DNA of 64,000 nt from Hemicordylus capensis (taxonomy: Eukaryota > Chordata > Lepidosauria > Squamata > Cordylidae), in contig NC_069657.1 in the NCBI RefSeq assembly GCF_027244095.1, forward strand, positions 150,470,857-150,534,856, written 5' to 3'. Made by a program: the position numbers and the translations under genes. Numbering within the stretch: position 1 is the stretch's first letter; each line of letters opens with the position of its first letter. Below the pieces are notes generated by a model that ran no database searches, had not been told where the DNA came from, and saw nothing but the letters and a program-made list of their open reading frames with translations. Below, in pieces: positions 22,089-33,700 of the stretch.

Positions 22089-23584
22089 TCTCTTGTTTAT
22101 ATTGTACTTGGGGTGAAATTCTGGTCCCAGTTCCAGAAGCAATGTGGGATCTAGTAGGTGGCATTGAAACTCAGGGAACCTGAGATTTTCCAGTTGCTTT
22201 TAGAAGCAGCGGGTCTAAAAGGGTTAGAGAGGAGAATAAAGACTGCTGCTGGGTTCTCTATGACAGGAACAGACGGGGCAGGGCGGCTCAAGCCTGAACT
22301 TTTTAATTCAGATCCTTCTCGGTGAGATCAAGTGGGTTAAGATAAAGCCTGGGGTGAAATTCTGGTCCCAGTTCCAGAAGCCATGTGAGGAACATAAATT
22401 CAAGTATCAGAACCTCTGGATTGTAGCCCTGTGCTTGGCTTGCCATACTGTTATATTTGTACATTGTGCTATTCGCTGCCTTTCAGATCATAAAAGTAGC
22501 AAAGCCCCTGCCAATAAAAGAGAGGGGATGGGGACGACTGTTCCAGGAATGTATTCCTTTTTTTACAACATGCTAACCCCCCCCCGAATGTATCCAAACG
22601 TTCAAAATGTAGACTAATACTATATTTCTTGCCCTCGGGTCATCATTCGGCATCTCTTAGGTTGTACTCCTTTCTTCAGAAAGTGCCACCTTACCTTTTA
22701 AAGGCAAATAATGATTTTTGTTTCTTAAATAGCCCCAAGAATGAAGCCAGTCCCTTCCCAACATGACATGGGGCTGAGGGGCGGTTAACAATGCTAGATG
22801 CCCAGGAATTCAGCCTTGTCCAGCATCCCCAAAAGGGCTCTCCTCATGTCTTTGTAATGTCCAGTACAGAATGTTATACCTTGAAGACTCTCAATTCCCA
22901 CCTCTTTGACAGGATTGTTTTGTGAGAAGAAGCTGTTCCCCCTGCCTGTTCTGCTCTGCTCTGTTAGGGTCTCAGGAGTGACGTGAGAGGGCTACATAGG
23001 CAGTATCTATAATCAGCAAAGAGATACAGGCAAACCTTCTCAGAAAAGAACGGATTTATTTTGGTACGAGTCTTCATAGTCAGGATGCCACAATAGCAGA
23101 GTCAGTCCCTAAGTAGTCACAGCCCTCCTTTCCCCCTAAGAACTAAGGGCATAATCTACACTAGAGATTAACCATCATTCCCCCTCCAAAGAACTCTGGG
23201 AACTATTGTCCTGTGAGAAATTTGAAACAGAAATCCCAGCACCTTCCCTAAACTACAATGCTCAGGGTTCTTTATGGAAAACCATGACACTTATTGTATA
23301 AAACCAATATAAGTTTATAAAATAGAAACATCTTAACTGGTAGGAATTAAATGAAGGCTGGTGTTCAGGGTGTCCAAGAAATCTTGGGCGAGACTTGTGT
23401 ACAAGAACCGACAACCTTAGTTGGAATAACAGAGAACTGAGTTGTTGTAGTGGTGATGAGGAAGAGGACCTATCATTAAAATGGAGCAAAATGGCCATTA
23501 TTATGATGGCCTGTGCAGGGAGTGGATAGACAGAGGACCTGTGCATTTGAGGATTTTGGGGGACGGGTGTGTATGCATGTGAGT
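22089..23584. other. Intergenic stretch with an old duplication
   Basis: A 35-bp phrase containing GGGGTGAAATTCTGGTCCCA and GTTCCAGAAGC occurs twice (about 22109-22144 and 22351-22385). Near 23170-23280 CTCCAAAGAACTCTGGGAAC and ACTACAATGCTCAGGGTTC look like the arms of a decayed MITE. No gene is seen. Confidence 0.45.
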
Positions 23585-23800
23585 GCTGGAGCCAGACTGG
23601 TGTAGTGGTTAGTGTGTTGGACTTGGGCCAAGGAGACCCGAGTTCAAATCCCCATTCTGCCATGAAGCACACTGGATCACCTTGGGCCAGTCACACTCTC
23701 TCAGCCTAACATATCTCATAGAGGTCTTGTGAGGATATAATGTGAGAACTAGGTGCACCGCTCTGAGTCCCTTGGGTTGGTAATGGGTAAAGGAATAATT
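23585..23800 (+). repeat. tRNA-derived SINE (Sauria/Squam1-like)
   Basis: The head carries box A (TGGTGTAGTGGTTAGTGTG) and box B (GAGTTCAAATCCCC), then CACCTTGGGCCAGTCACA and an (A)-rich end. Same family as 2822-3040, opposite orientation. Confidence 0.8.
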
Positions 23801-24695
23801 AAGTCTTTGGGCACATAGAAACAAATGCTGTCCTTTTCACGAGGGTTCCTGCCAATGGGAACAGAGCACCCAGTGGGGAAGGGGAAGCCTTGCCCCTACT
23901 GCAACTGTGGCTCCCCAGATTGTACTTTATTTCCCCCTATCACAACAGAAGTGAATGACACTTTCCCCCTTACACAGGAGAAGGTACAATGTTCACTCAG
24001 GACCACTGTTGGGATGGGGGCTAAACCTGCCTCACTGCTCCCCCTGTCCAGTTTTTTCAGGTGGGAAAGGTTTTGCCTCTCCCATGAAAGGCTGATGATT
24101 GCATCCATTTACTTCACCCCATAGAACTGAATGGGAGCCCCTGGAAACTGCATAGCCCCTCCCTGTTTCTCAAGAACACAATTGTACGTTAAAGAGCCAG
24201 AACGCAGGAACTGCCTATGAGCATGGTGATCTGAGGTTGCAACAGAATTAATAGTGCAACACTCGCATACAGCTCTGCTTCCTGGTACATGCCCCAGGCT
24301 CCCCACATATGACATGAATCTCATCTTCCTAACCTGCTGTTTCCAGCACCCACCCATCCCTCTGCTTTCTAAGAACTTGCGTGCTTGGCAAGGTTCTTCG
24401 TACACATTATCTTGAGGTCAGAGCCTCCCACTTCATTACAAGCAGAGAATAAACCCATGACGCAAAACCATGAAAGGAAGACGGCTTTAGGAGATCAGGG
24501 ACGAAGTGCATGGCGCCACTGTCATATCTCAAGCAAGAAACCAGTGCTGAGGACAACATTTCTGGAGCTCTGCTAGGACTATGAAAATAATGCCTCAGTC
24601 CAGTCACACCACCCAGCCAATGATAGCTGCTGGACCGTCTGTGATAGTCTGGAGAAGGAGACACCACTGCATTTGCAGGTCGTGAGTTAGAGGCT

Positions 24696-24701
24696 TTTAT
24701 T
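24696..24701 (-). terminator. Poly(A) signal of the type II keratin
   Basis: AATAAA on the minus strand, about 40 bp after the stop codon. This makes a very short 3' UTR of roughly 60 bp. Confidence 0.75.
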
Positions 24702-24741
24702 CTTAAACTACCCAGCCCAACTGCTCCTTGCCCTGCTACAG

Positions 24742-27700
24742 CTACTTCTCCGAGAAGTGGCTGGCCTCTGAGAGGATCTTCCCGTCCTTGGTCTCGATGG
24801 TTTTGATCAGCAAGGGCCTCTTCACTGAGCTGTTGATGGCAAAGGAGTTTCCAGGGGTCCTGTTCTGGGAGGGCAATGCCATCCCCTGTGTCAGGAGCCC
24901 AGCTGCATAAGCAATGGATGGGTTTAGAAATCTAGGCCAAGAGATCAGAGAGGGATGGCTTTAAGGAAAAGGCTCCTGATTGGCTCCCCAAAGTGATTTG
25001 AAAGGGGGTGGGAGGGAAAGAAAGAGGGAGAGAATCAGCTCCATCCAAGCAAGTCAGCAACAGGTAGATACCTCAAGGGCAACTGGCTAGTTGCACTCAG
25101 CAAGTGGTTTACTTAAAGAAAAAGGAAGGACAACCCAGACAAACAACCATCGCCGATCATCAGAGAGATATTAAGAGGTAGAATTAAGACAAAACCCTTT
25201 GAAAGCTAATCTGTTTCCCTTCTTGCCAGGACACGCTCAAATGAAATGGGCAGGGAGGTGTGGGGAGGCTCAGGAAACCTGGAAGGAGCACAAGGGAGCC
25301 AAGATGGGAAAGTGAAGCAACAATGTGACCAGAAGCTCCCAAAGGAAGGAAGGCAAAAGGAGAGGACAGTTTGGTGGAATTACTAGTGCAATTGCTCATA
25401 AAATGGAAGCGCCCATTTTATAGTGCTGCCAGTAGAGTCTTGCATCAGCTTGATCAGATACTGTTCTAGGCGCTTTCCAGATTAGCTGCTTAAATGCCTC
25501 GTTCAGGCAAATCACAGTCAAAATGTAAAACCTGCAGGGGGAGCAGTCTCGTGAAAACCAACAACCCAGAAAAATGACACCCTTTTTTTGCCGGATAAAT
25601 GACGTCATAGCACCAAATTACAGCGATTAAATTTGAAACAAGGCATCCGACACATGAATGGCACCCTGAGGTCAGCGTCGGGACTGCGGTGTCATAACAT
25701 AGGGAGTGTGGAAGCACACTTCAGAGATATGTCCTGACCCTGTTTTAGGGTCTAATCTGGAAAGCGCCCTAGAGAACCCAAATGCACCAGTCAGAGCAAG
25801 AAAAGCATGTACCTACATATCTTGAATGTACTTACCCAGTTTGTCAATAGCACTAACTTGATGAAGATTTGGAGCCTGGCCAACCATCCTGACCGAAGAG
25901 AAAAACACGTTATAGGGTTCAGGAAGGAAGGAAGAGGATTCAGGCAGCTCGGCATTCCTCCATCAGCAAGATGGTCAGTTGCTCCATCTGTCCGTTTGCC
26001 CTGAATACTGTCCCACTGTTTGCTGCTGTGCAAGCTCTGGGATCCTTGCTATTCTTCCCCACTCCATGTTTGGATAATTCCCCACCAGTCCAGGATGCCC
26101 ACATTCCAGAAGGGACAAGGTTTCTGCCACTTTAGGACCACGGCTGTAAGGCAACATTTAACGAGTACAATTATTCCCTGCAACAACTGCATCTTTTTCA
26201 AAGCTCTTAAAAGGAACAGGTTTGGGGGTGGGTCTTTTTGGTGGTGGTAGTAGTAGTAGTAGTAATATCCCAGTCCAGCAACATGCTAGGACACTTTAGA
26301 GCAGAATACCACAATTAGAATCCATATCATCGTCCAGAAGTTTTGTAGCTAAATGCCCCCATTCAAGGCTCACACTCCTTGTGAGCTCTTGTGCTTAATT
26401 CCCTGTAGTTCATAGGTGCACTACATAGGAAGTTGCTTGATACTGAGTCAGACCATAGGCTAAGCAAGCTTAGTATTGTATACACCAGTGGTTCTCAACT
26501 GCCGGCCCGCAGACTAGTGCTGGTCCGCAAGTCCATGGGGCATCACTAATAAAAACCACCCCCCAAAAAACAATTTAGGGCTGCCGCCAGGAGCTCTCTG
26601 GAGCTCATTTCTAGGCAGCCCTCGCTGCTGAAGCAAAATGAACGTTATCCAGCAGCGAGGGCTGCCTGATTAGAAATGAGATCTGCAGAGCTCACTCGGG
26701 CTCTGTGGATCCCGAGCCCTGTGGATCCCGGGCACTGCCCCCTTTGCACGTGACATCATGCACAGAGGGGAGCAGTCTGGGACCCACAGAGCCCAGGAGA
26801 GCTCTCTGGAGCTCATTTCTAGACATTTCGCTTCCTCAAAATGAACGTTATCCAGCAGCGAAGGCTGCCTGGAAATGATCTCTAGAGAGGTCCCCGCAGC
26901 AGCAGCCCCCACTGGCCCAAAAGTGTTTAGGGGTGCCTGGAGGTGAGGGCGAGGGGGGCGACCCCTTCACTAACTGCTGGTCCGGGAAACTGTGCACAAA
27001 GAATGTACCGGTCCAGGACTCCAAAAATGTTGAGAAACACACTGACTGGCAGCAGCTCTTCAGGATTTCAAGCAGGAGCCTCTCCCAACCCCACCTGGCA
27101 ATTCCAGGGACTGAACTTGAGACTTTCTGCATGTGAAAGAGATGCTCTACCACTGAGCTATGACCCCATTTCCAAGTTCACCTTCGCCCCTTGGCCTATG
27201 ATTTATTCAAGTCCTTTGCCTCTCTTATTTATATTGCAATTGTCTGTTCCATTCATACACTTTCAACCTAGTGTGCAGGAGGAGAGTGTAGGAAAGTCAC
27301 ACAGCAGCAGTTTCCCCTCTCTTCGCCTGACGGTTTCCCACTCCAGTTTCCCAAGAGGACTCAATGCAGAGAGCAGTCATTTTTTCAAAAACCCGACACC
27401 CACCAGCACTTTCAGTCTGTTAGGATCTTGCTTACCGGTTCTCTTCTCCTTCCAGAAGCTTCCTGTAGGTGGCGATTTCCATATCAAGGGCCAACTTGAT
27501 GTTCATTAGTTCTTGGTATTCTCGCACCCTGCAGGCCATGTCATGCTTGGCCCGCTTCAGGGCCTCCTCCAGGTCTTGGATGGCACCCTTGGCATTTTGC
27601 ACGGCCTGCTCCCCTTCCTCTTCAGCCACTGTGACGGCATTCTCCAGATTGGCTCGCTGGGCGGGAGGAGAGGAGGAGCTGAGAGGAGGAGCTAACCTTT

Positions 27701-30700
27701 TTCCCTCCACAACTCTGGTGGGAAGCCACATGGAAAGCCCACAGCAGCTGGGCACAAAGGCATGGTCCACTCTCACAGAAGCATGACGAGAAAGACTCTG
27801 CTTCTTTTTGAAATCCAGGGTGCCTCACGATGGCTGTGGCTGCTTGATCTTTCCCCAGTGGCCATTTTGAATGACAAAGAGGTCTTGCCCCTAGCCTTCA
27901 ATATAGGGACACAATTCTTTCACTTCCTTCCATCTAGAGACCTGCCCAAATCACCTTTCAAGAGATGTCAGTGAGGTGGTTCACACAACCAGGCCGGTGG
28001 GCAGAAGACTTCACTCACCTTCCCACCAGACAATTGATGAAACATTGCTGGGAGTGCCATTGTGCTCCCTCCCACACGATTCATCTCTGGAGAGCTGGGA
28101 CAATGTGTCTCGGCCTCCACGTATCCCACAATGCACCACATGCCAAACATGGTGCATTGGGGGATTCCCCAGGGACTGGTGCCCTCTAGGTTGATCTCCT
28201 AGAATCTAGGGGAATCTTAACCGCTTGCTCCCTTCATCCCAACTAGGAGCTAGGCTAAAAAGCCGGGCTAGGCCGCACTGCCCCGCCAGGATCGGGGCCA
28301 ATCCTGGCGGTTCTCACCCAGGCCTCAGTGTCTGACGGAAGACCTGAAGGACTTCTTATGGGGCCACCAGTTCCACCTAGTGGTGTATTTTTTACAGGAT
28401 CGGTGATCATTTTAATTCATGGCATCTTGAAATGTATTCTCCGAAAGGATAAGTTACCCCTTTCAGTTCCTCCTGCAGCAACTGCTACACCTTTTTATTC
28501 GAAACAAGGGCACCTGTAGTCAGGCAGGTCAGTGCTAGGATGCAGCCTATTTGAAATACAACCAAGCATGGATTGGATGAATCAGGGCAGAAGGTATGGC
28601 TAGAAAATGTGGAATAAAGAAGAATAACATTCTCCTAACACCATATACCATCCACCTCCCTGCCATTTTCCCCAATACATTTGGCTAAAACTTACTTTTC
28701 TGTCTAGAAGCAACTCACCTGGTTCTTCAATGCCTCAATTTCTGCATTAACACGTTGGGCATAGCGAGTGAGCTCAGCAATCTGCCCCTTGATGCCTTTC
28801 AGTTCATCATAGTGCTTCTGGGACTGCCTTGCCATGTCATCAAACTAGGAGGTGAGAAGAATCAGGAGATTTTAGTGTCACCAGGATACTATACATGGAG
28901 TTGCAAGGTGCAGGCTCCATCACAAAGGATACCAGTGATTCAGCTGCTATGTTGCCAGACATAATAGAGCAGGCATAGCTAGCTGGAGGCCCACAAAAGC
29001 CATTTCAGCTGACTCTCAGAGGACCTACCAAACTGTAATAAGTTGTTCTTGTAAGAACAAATCTGCCCACTTTCCTTTCACTAACTCCACAACTGGACTA
29101 AATTTGGTCCAAATCAGTTAAGCATTCACAAGTTAGACCACTTGCACCTCAAATGTTCACACGTCTGCCATCCTGAATTGGGGTGGATGACATCAAAACT
29201 ACGCTATTGAGGTGTCCCCGTGTGTTCCTACAACTGTATCAAATTTGGTCCAAATCAGTTCCCACTTGCACCTAAAACATTTACATGTCCGCCACCCTGA
29301 ATCAGGGTGGATGACATCATTACAAACTATGCCATTGAGATGCCCCTATGTGTACCTACAACTGTACTCAATTTGGTTCAAATCGGTTAGGTGGTTCACA
29401 AGTTAGCCCACTTGCACCTCAAATGTTTATGTGTCTGCCATTTTGAATTGGGGTGGATGACATTATTATAAGCTACAGCACTGAGGTGTCCCTATGTGCC
29501 CTTACAACTGTACTCAATTTGGTTCATACTGGTCCAAGCATTGCGAAGTTGATGGGAGTGGGGGACACACACACGGAATCCCATGCAATCTCATAAGCCT
29601 GCTAGAAAGTAAGCTAAACAATTTGTTCTAGTCATAACTAATCTGCCTATTTTCCTTTCACTATCCCTACAACTGGATTAAATTTGGTCCAAATTGGTTA
29701 GACAGTTGAATTGGGGTGAATGGCATCATTGGGGTGGATCATTAGGTTGATCATGACATCATTGGGGTGGATGGCATCATTACAAACTATGCCCTTGAGT
29801 TGTCCCTATATGTCCCTACACCTGTACCAAATTTGGTTCAAATCGGTTAGGCAGTTTACAAGTTAGCCCACTTTGTGCCTCAAACGTTTATGCGCCCACC
29901 ATCTTGAATTGGGGTGAATGACATCATCACAAATTACGCCATTGAGGTGCCCCTACAATTGTAGCAAATTTGGTTCAAATCGGTTAGGCAGTTCACAAGT
30001 TCACACTTGTGGTTCACACTTGCACCTCAAACATTCACACGTCTACCATCTTGAACTGGGGTGGATGAAATCATCACAAACTATGCCATTGAAGTGTCTT
30101 TATGTGTCCATACAACTGTACCTGATTTGGTTCATATTGGCCCAGGCATTGCGAAATTGGTGTTGGGAACATACACATGGACGGACACACACATGGACTG
30201 CTGGATAGCCTACCGCAAAGTAGGCTAAAAATATGGTACAACACATAACCCCTATGTTATGTATAGCCTACCACCAATGTAGATATCCACACAGTACCTT
30301 TGTACGTGCATTCACACATACAAATAATGCATCTACATGGCTGCATGAATGCAAAATGATGTACATGTCCCACTCACCTTGTTCTTGTACCACTGCTCAG
30401 CCTCATCACGGCTTTTGGCAGCCATAGCCTGATACTGCTCCTTCACCTCATCAATTATGTGCTTCATCTCCAACTCTCGGCTATTGTCCATCTCCACAGT
30501 GACCATTGCATTTTGGACCTGAGACTGCATCTCCTGGATCTCCTGGATTGGCAGCGGAGGAGGAGAAAGAAATAACTAAACTGTAAGTGAAGTTGGGACT
30601 ATGAAGTTCCTCTTATGCTAAGTCCCTGCACAACCTATCCTTTCCTCAGTATTCTTCCTAGGGGCCACCAACTTGGAGATTAAAATGGAAAGCCAAAAAT

Positions 30701-33700
30701 CTCTCCTCCTCCTCCTCCTCTTCCCCACTCACTTCCATCATCCACCACTCCTCCCACATCTGGCACTCACCTCCTCAAAAAGTTGCTTGAGATACTTGAT
30801 TTCACTGGTGATACCCTCTAGCTTGGACTCAACATCCACTTTCTGCAAGTAGATGTCATCCAGGTCCTGATGGCATAGGAAAGATGTAGTCAGCATATCC
30901 CATGCTGAGGATCAATACAGGATTCTCCATGCAACATCCACCAAATTCCTTGAATCTCAATATATTGTACACTGTGGATGTCTCTAACTCATTGCTTCAG
31001 TGCATCCAGTTTCCTGAAAATCATACAATACTGCACATGGCCTGCATCAATCCTCCAGTAATCTAAGCAGCAGACTTGGGAAATGGTGCAGTCAGCACAG
31101 ACACGTCACACAGGAAGCTGCCTTATAACGTGTCAGAATGCTGGTCCACCATCTAGCTCAGTATTGTCTACTTCTGGTTTTCAGACAGATATTTCCCAGC
31201 CCTACCTGGAGATGTCAGGGATTGAACCTGGGCCTGTCTGCATGCAAAGCAGATGCTCTTCCACCGAGCTATGATCCCTCTCCAAGGATAGTACAGTCCT
31301 CTCAGGGGAAAGGCCTGTAAAGTTAGTTCATGCATCATGGTCCTAGAATTTTGGGTGGAACATAGGACGCTGCCATATACTGAGTCAGACCATAAGTCCA
31401 TCTAGCTCAGTATTGCCTACACAGACTGGCAGCGGCTTCTCCAAGGTTGCAGGCAGGAGTCTCTCTCAGCCCTACCTTAGAGACGCCAGGGAGGGAACTT
31501 GGAGCCTAGATGCTCTTCCCAGAGTGGCTCCATCCCCTGAGGGGGATATCTTACAGTGCTCACACATCATGTCTCCCATTCATATGCAACCAGGGCGGAC
31601 CCTGCTTAGCTAAGGGGACAAATCATGCTTGCTGTCACAAGACCAGCTTTCCTTCCAAGTTAGCCCTAAGTGAGTTAGGGCTTCGTCCGTGTGCATGTGT
31701 GTGTGTGTGTGCGTGTGTGTGTGCGTGTGCGCACTTGCCTCGTGGTATAGTGCACTTCACAGAATATGTTAGTTAGGAATTTACTAATATACTCTGTGAA
31801 GTGCACTATGCCATGAGGTGCCGAGACCACCTGGCGGGGCACAGAAACAGCAAAGCACTCTTGAGTCATGAGCAGACAAGAACATTCTCTTTTAAGGGTG
31901 GAGGGAGGAAAATTCACCATCTAGGCTATGCCACACGTATGTTCACAACCTTCTCTTTTTTTCTGAGAAGGAACATTAATGATCTAGAGGCAAGAGTGTT
32001 AAACAGTCTGCAGTGAACTTGCCCTCCACTTCAGAGAAGAGCAGAGAATAGACTTCTCTTCAGCCCCCAGAGGCACTGGATAGGCATAGAAGAGGGGAAA
32101 GTGCATAGGAGACGTTGAATAATTTAAGATGGAGAAGCAACCTTCAGAACTGGCTCGACCAGTTGTTCAGACGGAACCAGGCTTTCATTTGAAGGTCGTT
32201 ATCTTGCACCCACCTTCTTGGTCACCACAAACTCATTTTCCAGTTGGTTACGCCGATTGATCTCATCTTCATATCTACAGATCAGAAAGAGGAAATTCTG
32301 GCTGTGAGAGACAACAGGGAACACCTCACAGATAACCTGATGAGGCCCCAAGTCTGTGTACCTTTCCCTCCATATTAGACAGCTTGTCCTTCACGCACTT
32401 GCCTGTCAGCCATCTCAGCTTAAGTGCTGGTCATAACAATCAATTCATGATAGTGCTCCTTGTTTCTTCCTAATATTCATATTTTAAAACAAACACTAGG
32501 GGATCCCTTTAGGATGGACCTAGAATGCCCTCATCTTGCTGACAGTCATGGAAACAGGAATTCAGTGGCAATGTCAAAACTGCTGAACCAAGGCTAGTAG
32601 CTTTCTTGAGGAGTCTGGGTCTGCAATGGAAGGCAGCTAACCCTGGTTTTCAAGTCTCATGAATACTTACACTGCCAGACTAGCCTCCTCTTCAGTTGGC
32701 ATGGGACTTTGGGAAAACCCACAATTATCTCTTGATGGTGGTTGAGCTGGAAATTGAAAAAGTGTCCATATCTGCAAGATGTGGCTTATTAGGAGGAGAA
32801 ACTTCTTATATGCCATGAATATTTTCAGTCTGCCATGAACAGGGGTGCAGACAGAAGGACAACTTGAGGGGCAACTCCTCACTTGAATTTTCTTGGGGGT
32901 GTGAGGAAACACACTTTGGAAGGGAGATATGGGTTACTTGGTTTGGCAGGGGGAGTTCAGTAAAATGAGTGGGGGAGGGATCTGCACTTTTGTTCATAAG
33001 GAGATTCCCCACAACCATTTCCCATTCTTTTGGGAAGGCGCTCCATCTCACAATAGAAACAGAATACCCATCTGCTTTCCTTCTTGGGCAAGATAACACC
33101 CTGGGGGCACTTCAGAGGTAAAGTAAAGTGTGCTGTTGAGTCGATGTTGACTCCTGACAACCACAGAGCCCTGTGGGTTTTCTTTGGTAGAATAGAGGAA
33201 TAGAGGGGTTACCATTGCCACCTCCCACACAGTAGGAGATGATGCCTTTCAGCATCTTCCTAGAGCGGCACTTTAGCTCAGGAAAATAGATGAGGGAAGG
33301 ATCAATCCTCTCTCCTAGCACAACAGACCTGATCTGACTCTTTCCCTCCTCCTCCTGTAGTTGTTATTGGGCCAGTTCAGATTATCACTGGCCCCCTCAT
33401 GCAATCAGGGCAGGGAAAGTGCTGAAAACACACCTGTCTTGACATCACTAAAGGATTTCTGAAGCACTGCTGGGGCATCCTTTAATTGCATGAGAGGGTT
33501 GTTCATCCAAATCGTCCACTAGACATGCTCCAAAAGCCAGTAATGCATGTAGAGAGGAGATTCAGATGAATGGTCCTCTCATGTGAGTAAGGACATTTGG
33601 ACAACGTGTTCTTTAGTGATGTCAGGGTGGGCATGTTCTCAGTGTGCCCTCACTGATGGATGTTCATCCCAACCATTAGGGTGGTTGTTTTTTTAAAGCA

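Noticed and set aside
26933-27509. 188-codon plus-strand frame
   Set aside because: It spans a hAT end, an antisense tRNA-SINE and the opposite strand of a keratin exon, so it is not a gene.
29150-30230. CRISPR-like array
   Set aside because: The units are long, diverged and contiguous, without constant short repeats and unique spacers, and the host is a vertebrate.
31083-31280. Functional tRNA gene suggested by box A and box B motifs
   Set aside because: The promoter boxes belong to a SINE: there is no folded acceptor stem, and a SINE body and tail follow.
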